A stretch of DNA of 64,000 nucleotides from contig JAQFVV010012404.1 in the NCBI GenBank assembly GCA_028023455.1, positions 13,193,421 to 13,257,420 of the forward strand, in the 5' to 3' direction. Below, in pieces: positions 14,795-25,505 of the stretch. Source of the stretch: Epiperipatus broadwayi (taxonomy: Eukaryota > Onychophora > Udeonychophora > Euonychophora > Peripatidae). Position 1 is the stretch's first letter; every line of letters starts with the position of its first letter. The notes below the pieces were generated by a model that worked only from the letters and a program-made list of their open reading frames with translations, was not told the DNA's origin and did not search any database. The translations under genes were made by a program, and so were the position numbers.

Positions 14795-15070
14795 GTCTAC
14801 ATGGGTATGACTACAATATCAAACCCAATAAAGACTTTGAGCATCCATCATTGGTTTTTCAATGAAATGGATAGCTGAGTAGTTGGAAGATTGAGAATTT
14901 TGAAGCCTGTTCATTAAAGTTTGAGGAATTGCTATTTTAATATAAAATGAGCATTACGATCTAGCCCAACTGATAAGTGGTTGTTCTGCACAAAATACAT
15001 ATATTGGGGATTATGTGTCTTTTCCTCATGCATGTGAGAATTCAAATCCCTCTACTTACATTTATATAGG
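14795..15070 (+). repeat. R1-related repeat with tRNA-like box, tandem unit 2
   Basis: A second, similar unit follows the first in direct orientation: GAGCATCCATCATTGG, TTTTCAATGAAATGGATAG, GAGTAGTTGGAAG, CTATTTTAATATAAAATGAG, CTAGCCCAACTGATAAGTGG (A-box-like) and GAATTCAAATCCCTCTACTTAC (B-box-like). The boxes are closer together here (~80 bp) than in unit 1 (~120 bp). Confidence 0.6.
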
Positions 15071-16465
15071 TGGTATGAAATAAATGGAATGATTAAATTT
15101 TTCTTAAAGTACTAACTATATATTAATTGTTATTACCTAATATTATTGTAATTCACCTTATATAAGAAAATTAAATTCACCACTTTTGTCTGTGGTCCAA
15201 CAGGTTATATAAATACTGGATTAGTCAATGAAATTTATTAGGATGAATATTAAATCCATGAAGATGTTCATGAAGCCACATTTGTGTTAGTTTGAAATTA
15301 AATTTTTCAAATCTGAGTTAATTTTTATTCATTTTAATAATCTTGCAAACAAACATCAAATTGGTGTAATAAATAGTAAATAAATTAGTTATATATTAAT
15401 GCAATAATCTTTAATGTCAAAGTAATCATCTTACAGGCAAATAATGAATTTATTTTCATCTGCTTTTATAATTTCATATGTATATTAAATTAGCCAATGG
15501 TATTTATTTGGAAGAATATCAAATCAGTGGTCTGTAATATAGATTATTTTGATACTAGAAAATATTGCATTAATACATAGCTGATTTGGTAAGAGGAAGT
15601 CTATCTCTTTTGTTTGTTAGATATTATAAATATTTGTTTGTTTACAAGATTATTATTATGAATAAAAACTAACTCTTATGAATTTAAGTTTCAAGCTGAT
15701 TCAAATGAGACTACATGGATATCTCTATTGATTTGGCATTCATCCTAATAAATATTATTGTCTAAATTACTATACATATTAAGATTGGACTGCTGATAAA
15801 AACAGATTAATTTTTTCATCTGAAAGGAAGATTATTTTGAAACTATAGTGTACTGCGTTAATAAATAATTAGTGTTTTAAGATTAAGTTTATCACTCTTA
15901 TTAATTATATACTATATTTATATTCTTTTTGAACGCACTTAATAATGTATCAAAGTATCTTCTCAGACTTTTCTTTCACTATCTTTCTGGTTTCTATAGG
16001 GCTAACTATTTAAATTTATTTCATATTTTATCTGCATTTTTGTATAGTTTTTTAAAGAAGTAGATATTTGTCTATCAAGCTTATAAAAATTTTATTACTC
16101 AAGATATGAATAAAATTATTTATTATAATTTTAATAAAATTATTTTAAAGCATTTTATTTATTACATTTAATTTTAATTTGTAAATCATCAAACTGTTGT
16201 TAAATGATGCAAGGAAAGAGGGTTTTAATGTGCTGATGTAGAAATATTGTAAAAAAAAAGTATACTTGCATTATTATTTAGTAAAATACTTTAATAAATT
16301 TGATTTGGTATTTGTTTATTTTATTTTTCTAATAATTTTCAAAATATAATAATTAGTAACAGGAAAGAAATTAAATTGTAATTTGTGAAATAAAACTGCC
16401 AACATGTTTATTAATGATAAAAATAATTAATATTTACATAAAAATTTGAAGATAAACAATCACAG
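15071..16465. other. AT-rich stretch, no gene seen
   Basis: No open frame above background and no family recognised. Confidence 0.5.
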
Positions 16466-16469
16466 TAAT

Positions 16470-17490
16470 TCATACTAACAAATTTGCTTATTATCTTTTC
16501 ATTTCTCTGTGACATCTTAAAGAAAATTAGTAGAGCAAATTCTTAATGTCTACTCCACATATTCTTGCCATTGAAGCTGGTGTGAGTATTTGACTATTTA
16601 TATGATAAATGAGTAGGAATGGGTTGCTCCTCAAATAGCATCAGTGAGCATGTGAATTTACTGACTTAAGTTCTGACTTTAAGATTAAGTGATCATCGTG
16701 AATTTTTTTCTATGCCTAATAGATTTTAACTGAGATATTCAATTACTTGTTTTGAAGATTAAATGAATAGATGCTTATATGTATGTGTTAATCATGACAA
16801 ATAAAAAGTTAAATTAGAGCTCTCATTTCCTGGAATCTTTAAAGTCATCAGCCTTAGCTAGAATTGGTGTAAAGGGTAGAGAGTAATAACAATTAAATAG
16901 TAGAGATTTAGAACTACCACTCTATGATACACTTTTTTTATTATTTACTAAACAGTCTAATATTAATCATCTTTTATCAGAATGTATAAAGTTAGAGAAA
17001 AGACAAAAAGACAATTGATTTAAAATGTCAGGATATAATTTTTTATAAAGACGAATATTAAAAGCACTAATGAAATAGAATTCTTTATAAATAAAAGGAA
17101 GAACAACATTATGGAGATTGCTGAATTTCAGATAGAGTAGCAAGATTAGTTATTCATCTTAATGAAAAAATACATCCTTAAGTTCTTCTTGTAATGAAGA
17201 AGATTTTTATAATAGATATAAAAATGTTTTTGATCTGACTGAACATTTTAAAGTTATTCTAGAAGATTTTATGGAAGTTTTGTATAACTTGAGTTTTAAA
17301 GACAGCAGTGAGAAACATCACAGACTTATAGAATTCACAGAAAAAACCATGAATTATTTTTTTTTTAAAAAAAGTTTGAATAAGAAATGTAATCATATAT
17401 TTTGACTAATAGAAAATATATATTCTCGTTAGTAGATTTGACACAGTAAGTGATCATTCATTTGTGATAAATAAAATACAAGTAAGATGC
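16470..17490 (+). mobile_element. RTE-type LINE, copy 2: 5' part only
   Basis: About 1 kb collinear with the 5' untranslated region and endonuclease part of the RTE copy at 59.0 kb. Shared words include TAAAG...AGCAAATTCTTAATGTCTA (~16535), GACTTTAAGATTAAG (~16676), AGAGGGTAGAG/GGTAGAGAGTAATAA (~16880), GAAGAACAACATTATGGAGAT (~17098) and GACACAGTAAGTGATCATTC (~17438), the last being the conserved 'SDH' end of the endonuclease. The similarity stops just after that point. Everything encoding reverse transcriptase and the 3' tail is missing, which is the opposite of the usual 5' truncation of LINEs. Confidence 0.65.
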
Positions 17491-18160
17491 TGCTGTTTGT
17501 TGAACTTATAATGTTTTGATATATGTCTGTGTGATTGTCTGTAATCTTCATCTGTGATCTCTATCTGACAAACATTCAAAGTTCTATTTATAAAGCTCTA
17601 AATGGTGAGGTGATAAAATAAATTATAATAAATGGTTGCAAAGCATTGGTAAACTATAACTGTTTGAACCAAATATTATTTTTTGGTCATAATAAAGATT
17701 TAAAAAATCATAGGCATACTGTCCATAGAAAGTATGGCACTTCCCCCTCCTCACATCCTTAATAAAAGTTGCATCACATTACAATCTTATTTATTATTTT
17801 TATTTTCAGTGCACTGAGACTCAGCCAACCAATCTAGGTTAACCTGGTACCTTTATTTTCTAACTAAGAATAATTAGATATCTATTCATTAATCCTTATT
17901 AAAATTAAAATAATCTTTTGAAAAATACTGTACAAAAATACTTAGATTAAAGACTTTCTCTTTGTGATGAATTTAAAGCTTTGCAACAAAATGAATCATT
18001 TTGTTCTGATCTAAAGAGTTTCCCTCATCAAGAATATTTTACATAATAGTCCCTAAAGCCAATTATATCATCCATCTGCTGTTACAATGATTTGGGTTCA
18101 AATTTAAGCTGAATAAAACATTTAAATTTGTAATCAGATTTAATACTTTTCTGTCAGAAA
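17491..18160. other. Stretch without recognised features
   Basis: AT-rich. A slightly G+C-richer patch at ~17725-17765 (cttccccctcctcac) has no open frame. Nothing supported. Confidence 0.45.
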
Positions 18161-18161
18161 G

Positions 18162-19170
18162 CTACTCCATAGTCAATATTTTAACTATCCAATAATAATC
18201 AATCAATATTAAAAGCTTCTCTTCGGTAGTTGGCAAGTCTTTATATATATATATAGTAATATTAATGAAAAATAAAATTGCCCCAATTGTTGGGAGCCAT
18301 GACAAAATATACTCACATTTATTAGTCACTCTTAAAATAACCCCACCATACACAAAATATTTACATACAAACTTAAAATCTATTAAATCAATATGGAAAG
18401 TCATAATACTACCTTCCAATAACACAGAACTTGGGATTGGAAAATGTTTCTAGACAGAAAACAAAAAACAAAAAACATTAATGTGAAGTGTATGACTCCA
18501 AATTTGATCCTGAATGGATATTTGAAAATCGAGTTGAAAATACCATGCTCTCTAGATAAGCTATAAATAAAATAGTTAACTCTTAAATGATTTAAGAATA
18601 TAGATTCTAGATAATAAATAAAGCTATTATAAGCAACTGTTTTTAACTCTCTGTCTCTCTCAAACCCCATCATTATATACTTCCTATCATTTCTGTTTTG
18701 GTAGGATATTTATAAAACAAGTCAAGTCCATCACAGCAATAGTATGAATTCCCATTGGCACATTTAATCTCTAATTTATCTAAGAATGTAGCTTCTGCAT
18801 ACAACACAAAACTATAGTGGCCCTGTTCCTTATAATATAAAGTTTCACAGTTGGAATAATTCATCATATCTGGTTGAAACTTCCTACTCTTAATACTTGT
18901 GTTATCATATGTCAAACACTTTGCATTAGCTCTGCCATCATTGGCTATAAAATGACAAGAATTGAATTGACATATAAAGTTTTGCCTTTCAAATAGTTTG
19001 CTACAATAATATACACTTGTATAAAAATCTTTCACATTCAAGTCATATATATATATACATGTGATTTGTAAACCACTTGTATAAAAATCTTTCACATTCA
19101 AGTCATATATATATATACATGTGATTTGTAAACCTCTTATGAAGACCCACTTCAAATAACACCTTATCAA
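18162..19170 (-). pseudogene. Unrecognised decayed ORF, Cys-rich then hydrophobic
   Basis: Three minus-strand frames abut or overlap: 18673-19170 (165 codons), 18401-18673 (90) and 18162-18425 (87). The first is Cys-rich (pairs such as CxxxxxxC and YYCCDG near its end) and contains a perfect 20-residue tandem duplication. The last has a hydrophobic stretch of about 20 residues (LPTIGAILFFINITIYIY) that could span a membrane. They lie downstream, on the same strand, of the coiled-coil frame at 19401-20017, with coding-like sequence in between (19170-19400) broken by stops. I do not recognise the family. Position inside a presumed LTR element suggests an element ORF; a captured or host secreted-protein gene is an alternative. 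Breaks between the frames indicate decay. Confidence 0.4.
19014..19133 (-). repeat. Perfect 60-bp tandem duplication
   Basis: Two adjacent 60-bp units (19014-19073 and 19074-19133) are identical. Because 60 is a multiple of three, the reading frame of the minus-strand ORF is kept, and 20 residues (ending DLNVKDFYTS) are repeated exactly. Perfect identity implies a recent event. Confidence 0.97.
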
Positions 19171-19400
19171 AATTCAGATTTTTACTTTTAAGATTTTTAT
19201 ATAAAGACATTTTGTCAAAATATTTTTGACTTATCATGGCACTTGATTGAAAAGAGTATTTGACCATACTTTTCTCACAAAATTTAATTTTAGCAGCAAT
19301 CTTGTGCTTTTAACCTCTCTCTGTCATTAGAGTTGATACATTTATAGCCATGCATTTCATGGCAATAACACCATTGAATTTCTAAACTTCTTATTTCTAC

Positions 19401-20017
19401 TTAAAAGCTATTAGTTTCAAAAACATTAATCAAACAAGGTGGGTTTTTATTTAAATAAAACTTATCACTGCTTTTGTCATCCTGACTCTCTTCAAACTTG
19501 AAATTACCATTTAAGATTTTTGAGACTATGATCTGTAGCTCTTTTGGGCATTTATCAAAATCCTTTATTATCAATTGATGGAAGGTCTTACATTTTCTTC
19601 TATATGTGATTATGTCAGCTCTACAATTTTTCATACCCATGGTGCATGCAATCTGAGTTTCTTAAAACCATCATCTATCTCTGTCTTCAATTCAATACTC
19701 ATTTTATCAGAGTTAGCCTTTAACTCCCTTAGTTTATTGGAGTTAGCTTTCAATTCAGCTTTTAACTCATTAGAGTTACCCTCTATTTTATCATTCATTT
19801 CATCCATTTTATCAGCATTAGCTTTTAACTCAGCCCTTAATTCATTAGAGTTAGTCTCCATTTTATTATCTATTTCATACATTTTATCAGTGTTAGCTTT
19901 CAACTCAGCTTTTATTTGCATCATTATCTCCATTAAGTCATGGAAACTAACCCTAGCTCCACCCAATATTTTATAAGTGTTATTCATAGCTATTTTCAAA
20001 ACAATAATAATCCACAC
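19401..20017 (-). pseudogene. Coiled-coil, gag-like ORF of LTR element A1 (one frameshift)
   Basis: Two overlapping minus-strand frames (19631-20017, 128 codons; 19401-19640, 79 codons) are offset by one frameshift near 19630-19640 and probably form one decayed protein. The first is dominated by a coiled coil with a ~25-residue repeat (units like ELKANADKMDEMNDKIEGNSN without Pro or Gly in the helices); the second is rich in Lys and Cys. The likely start is the Met at about codon 11 (MNNTYKIL). It begins ~600 bp from the primer-binding site at 20615-20633, as expected for a gag-position protein. Coiled-coil N-termini also occur in the gag-like ORF of element B at 34 kb. No zinc knuckle is visible. 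A host coiled-coil pseudogene is the alternative. Confidence 0.5.
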
Positions 20018-20612
20018 CCCAAATTAATATATATTTTAGGTGATAATTCTTATGATTCAAGACTAGTCATCCACTGCCATTATCCTAAGTGCAAATTATC
20101 ATCCAAGCAAAATACAAACAGCCTGATCCTAATTTTAGATTATCTTTATCCCAATGATCAAAATTTCAATTCTAATGAGGTCATAACCTTCACAGTTAAT
20201 GAAAAATGCCATCCAACACTAGAGCATTAATAAGCGTAAAAATACTTGTGATATTTAAAATCACTTCACATACAATTTTTTTTGCCTATGTATAATAATA
20301 CCACTACATCCACATAATACTGAGATATGGAGATTTCAATATTCAAAGTCAAAATGCCACAATGTAAAATTGATATGTTCTAAACATATTGAAAATACCC
20401 ATATGTACTAAATAAGCCTACATTTAGGTAATTAATTACATGGTGAGATAGTTTCCTTCCTTAATTTTATAATTTGAATAGCAACTCTAAACCTATCATG
20501 GACTAATCCACCAATATACTAATGAACCCTAATGCAAAAGAAATTTCTTTGAAATTAACATTCTACACCATCTTACAATATGTAATTCCAGTCTTTTAAA
20601 CCTTCACTTTTC
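20018..20612. other. Leader between LTR A1 and its gag-like ORF
   Basis: About 600 bp of AT-rich sequence between the primer-binding site and the coiled-coil frame; no feature besides a 96-codon shadow frame on the plus strand. Confidence 0.4.
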
Positions 20613-20614
20613 AA

Positions 20615-20633
20615 GCCTCATGTTGGGTGCCAA
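20615..20633 (-). other. Primer-binding-site-like sequence of LTR A1
   Basis: On the minus strand this reads TGGCACCCAACATGAGGCT, two bases beyond an LTR edge ending in TTACA. It matches the common Gypsy-type primer-binding pattern TGGCGCCCAACGTGGGG at most positions. It sets the element direction: transcription runs leftwards, with LTR A1 as the 5' LTR. Confidence 0.65.
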
Positions 20634-20634
20634 T

Positions 20635-23487
20635 TGTAATGGAACATATATTCCATTGAATTTATCTCAGGTCATGGCTTATATTTCTTGAAGTTCTGAG
20701 TTGGGAAGCTAATTACAATGAACTGGGCATATCATTTTAAGATTTAAAAAATTCATTGGAAGTTAGTTAATCATAGTGCCATATTGTGGATCCAATTGTA
20801 AATGAAGACTTTACATTCACTAACCAATCAGTTAGTTGAGCTCACCCATTGTAATAGTACACCTTGCAACAACCAATCAACTAAACCAGTCACACATTGC
20901 AAGGTGACAATTGTAATGGAAATCATATATATATATATAAACTAGTCCAATCATTGGATGGTTTAATCATTGATTATTATTACAATATTGCCTAGCTGAC
21001 TAAACTATACATAAAATATGCCTGGATACCAAAGAGCAATAACAAGAGACATTAAATGATTTACTCTCAGGATTAACTTGATCAGTGATTTAATTACTCA
21101 CCAAAATATAAATTGGAAACAAATGGAATTTTATTGAATCCAATCTATATTTGCAGATGGGGATGGCTTAGATAAACAATTATAAAACTGAATATTAGCA
21201 AAACACAAAAATTATCATTTAAGTAATTCTACTGACCTTTGTACAGAAAAAAGAAAATAAATAAATAAATTTCAAATAAATCACAATGTCATTTCATATA
21301 AAACAAATGCTATATACTTTATTTTAATTGTGGTTAGGTTTTCTTTTCAAATGGCAATAATTATATTAAACACATACAATACTTGTTTACTTTCAAGTTT
21401 TCATTTTAATTCAATGTTATTTAAATTAACAATATTTTCTAGCAATAGGCATGGTTTGATGTTTGTATCTACATAAGAACCATCTATCATTATTTAACAC
21501 ACAGAAAGATGTAATAAAAAATAATGAAAATCATAATAGTTTCTTAAAATAATAATTTAGAAAAAATCAATATGTTTTTCAAGGTTAGATCATTTAACTT
21601 AAAAAATATAAATATTCTTTTCCTACTGTGTGGACATTTATTTGCTTCATTTTCTATTAAAACTATACTCCTCTTTTGGACTAGAAGTACATACTCTTTG
21701 AATTTATTACAGGGCTTTTATTATGGCTGCTAAATTCAATATCTTACTTTATATCTTCATTAATTCTAAGACTTTAATAAACATTTATCATGGACTATAT
21801 AACCCTTAGTATATGAAACTTTTACAAATAAAAATTATAAAAATGACTCCTATCTCATGTATAAAAAATATACATATATAACACAAACATAAAATATCTA
21901 CAGCATGATCTACCTTTTTAAATACATTCAATGATGAAATTATGAAAAATTCTGAACACAAATATAATACATTATGTGCATATTTGTATATGATTCCTAT
22001 GAGAACAAATGACAATCAATTTAATTTCCAGCCTACATTGTGTACAACAGATATGTCATGCATGTACAATGCATTTAAATTAAAATAACAACAAGTGTTT
22101 TAATGACAAATAATATCTAATATATAATCATTTGTTAATGAATTGAAATTTAAAATCATTTTGTTTATATATCGTACATCTATAAGGTATAAGAATTAAA
22201 GGACAACAAAAAATTTCAGTAATAAGTGACCTCTAGCATCTTTACTATTAATATTGATAAATTAAAAATTTAAAACAATTTACTTATATTATGTATGAAT
22301 ATATATTGCATGAAAATCAAAATAAAATAAAAAATTTTAATACTCAAAGAAACTTAATATGTTGTTAATTAATTAGTTTACATACATGTATAAATAGTTA
22401 ACTTTAAAATCAATTGTACAAAAAAGAAAACAAATAAAAAAAAATGTCCAAATTTAGTTACCATTTAATCTTATTTATTTTCTCTTCATTTTAAAAATTC
22501 AATAACTATTTAATGCATTTTTGTTTATTCCAGCATGGGTTAAGATAACATGTAAAATAGTTTAAAATGACAAATGTGTAAATTCATGAGTCCTTTTGTT
22601 TTATATTATCCGGGTTAGGTTATGTTGTATCAGTTAAAATGATGAAATGAATTTGAAAATTTAGCTTAATGCTTATATTGACTTGCTGTATATAAATAGC
22701 TATTCATTCCATTTGTTTTCCATTCCAAATGTCTGCTAATCAATAATTTGCTTATTTTTAACTAGATCTTGATCATAAAATAGGGCAAGATGGTGGGTTT
22801 GAATCCTTGACCACAAATTTATCATTTAGTCTGCCATTTGTAATAATATATTAAGTCTAATAAATATTATAATTATGTAAAGAAAACTGTAGAGGAGACA
22901 GCAGCAAAGTTTTACTTTCTTTCCTCAATGGTGAACGTCAATCCCTGTTGCTATAGTATATTTTTTTATGTCTATTATTTAGCTCAGTCTTTCATGCACT
23001 ACTGATATCAATATCTTTATTACAACTATCGATTTTTAAATATTAAAATTAAAATAAAAATTACATATAAAAATTAGCTTTATAGTTTACAAAAACAAAA
23101 TAGATAAGTAAATAAATATATAATACAATTACATTGCAAACAATTTCAAAAACAATAATATGATGTAAACACATTTAGTAATTTTAGATGCCAATATTTG
23201 ATCATTGATATTACTAAAGGAAATACTTTAAATATAAACCAATATTTTGATAAAATCTATATACACATACATATATATTTTTTTATATCACCACTGCCAT
23301 TTAAATCCCCACAATCATAAATAAGGGCATATACCAAAAAAAAAAAAAATTGAAATAAATAATGATAACAACAAGTAATAACAACATCATATATATATAC
23401 CCTCCCATATCAAAGCCAAATCAAAGATTTTTTTAAAAAACAATAATGACACTTTGATGAAAAGGGTGGATCTTTCCAACCTTTACA
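20635..23487 (-). mobile_element. LTR A1 (~2.85 kb) of a Gypsy-like element
   Basis: Plus-strand edges are TGTAATGG at 20635 and CTTTACA at 23481-23487, giving the inverted ends TGTAA/TTACA expected of an LTR. It is collinear with 27797-30726: shared blocks include AGAGCAATAA...TCTCAGG (21030/28080), GGGAATTTTATTGAATC-type words (21130/28155), CTTTTGGACTA (21673/28875), a GGGTTTGAATCCTTGACC-type block (22795/29910) and ATCAAATCAAAGA...TTTTTT near the right end (23410/30650). Within the first 270 bp a CAATTGTAATGGA-type motif recurs four times (about 20631, 20712, 20791, 20914). No matching 3' LTR was found to the left, so the element is incomplete or rearranged. Confidence 0.6.
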
Positions 23488-24715
23488 ACATATATTAAGT
23501 ATAATAATGTTCAAGGCTAATTGGGTTTGTAAGTTATCATTAAAAAATAAATTCTATATATATATATACCATAATTGAAATTTATAAATCATACTTTTCA
23601 CTAGTCATCTTAACACATGCAAACAACACCTCTTATTGATTTTTTATCCATAATGAGAAAGGACGAGTGGTTTTTGCAAATTTATTATAATGATTGTAAA
23701 AGTCTGACTTGTGAATTATTATTATGGTATTATATTCAGAGTGTATTTCTCCATCAATATTATTATATATTCTCAGACTACATATTTAATAGTCTGTTGT
23801 TTATTTATGGGGAAGATACGTAATATAATTATTAGAATATATCATTTAATCTTCAACCATTATCAACATATCAGCTATCTGTTTTCAATCAACTGACTGG
23901 GGTCTTCTATCTATAAAATATTCATACTCTCTGTAAATATTTAGATATATGTTGAGCTATACTTATATTATAAATATACTTTTTAATATGTGTTTAGAAC
24001 ATTCGATTCTGAGTGATCATTCAATTCTAAATTTCATTTTAATATTGTACCCCATACTGCTTTTATTATAAGATGTAGCAATTATTAATTATTAGATTGA
24101 TTTAAAAAAATAATGCTATACTTACATTTTAGATATCCATAGATAAAAAATATTGTTTACATACACTTTTAAAAATCTAAGTGAAGGAAGTTTGTGACGT
24201 TGAAACTTTATCAATATTTCTCCTCAATATTTTAGGAGTTCCAATTTTATTTTAGCTGATTAATGATTATCAAATAAAAAAAATGAATTTATTAATTCTG
24301 ACAAAACTAAGTCGCTTAATTCTTTGTTGTTCTCTTTCTGCAAGAACAATTTATCAAAGAGGTATGTCAAATACAATTAGAGGACAGAAAGATTTAATCA
24401 AAATAAAACTGTGACTGCATTTAAAACCAAACGAATATGTCGTCTGCCTCTGTTTGTATTAAGATTTGTTTTGTTTTGTCATTTTCTGTAACAATGTTAA
24501 AGCTTACAACTCAAATGTATGTGTATATGCCCGCACACCATGATGCAGATATAACATAAACAATGAGTCTTAAAATATAAATAAAAAAAAAAACAAAACT
24601 AAATAATAATATTTGAAATAAATTGGAAGAAAATATCTGTATTAGAAAATATAAATATGAAAACTGTACAAGAATAATAATAACTGAAAGACAGATTTAT
24701 TATATACCTGTGTCT
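23488..24715. other. AT-rich stretch, no gene supported
   Basis: Short frames at 23617-23896 are Tyr/Ile/Phe-rich and have no support. No repeat family recognised. Confidence 0.45.
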
Positions 24716-24719
24716 ATAT

Positions 24720-25505
24720 ATGTAATATATAGGGTATATGAGCACAGACTTTCACACGACCCACTACTCTCCACTCTATCTCATAACACTGATACACTTG
24801 AACACATATATGTTGAAAAGATAAATAATCATCAATATACGTATTTCATGCTAAACCAGCAATCATCAGTTGATCCAGATTTTCATCTCCACACATATAA
24901 GCTATAAGTGCTCAGATATATATTAAGATAGCCAATCTTCATACTTTAATGGACAGGCTTCAATCTACTCCACACTCCAACTCTTCAACCGTCCATCCAA
25001 TTGAAAATCTGATGATGGAATGCTCAAAGGCCACCCTGAGGCTGAGATTCTTGTCACACCCATGTTGACCTAAGGTCAATCTGACCCCTCATGTACAGGG
25101 CATAATGGATGAACGGTTGAAGAGTTGGAGTGTGGAGAAGAGATGGCTCCCTTGTATATGTATTAAATGGATTATGTCCTGTACATGAGGGGTCAGATTG
25201 ACCTTTGGGTCAACATGGGTGTGACAAGAATCTTGGCATCAGGGTGGCCTTTGAGCATTCCATTATCAGATTTTCAATTGGATGGATGGTTGAAGAGTTG
25301 GAGTGTGGAGTAGATTGAAGCCTGTCCATTAAAGTATGAAGATTGGCTATCTTAATATATATCTGAGCACTTATAGCATATATGTGTGGAGATGATAATC
25401 TGGACCAACTGATGATTATTGGTTTAGCATGAAATATGTATATTGGTGATTATTTATCTTTTCAACATATATGTGTTCAAGTGTATCAGTGTTATGGGAT
25501 AGAGT
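24720..25505. mobile_element. Foldback pair of R1 repeats (inverted repeat)
   Basis: A left arm (24720-25105) is followed by its reverse complement (about 25177-25505). GGTCAATCTGACCCCTC / GAGGGGTCAGATTGACC, CTACTCCACACTCCAACTC / GAGTTGGAGTGTGGAGTAG and CTATCTTAATATATATCTGAG / its complement show the symmetry. Arm identity is high, roughly 93-95% by eye. The ~70 bp centre contains a further copy of the GGTTGAAGAGTTGGAGTGTGGAG word, so the middle is itself partly repetitive. No transposase is encoded. It could be a MITE/foldback transposon or two R1 insertions head to head. Confidence 0.75.
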
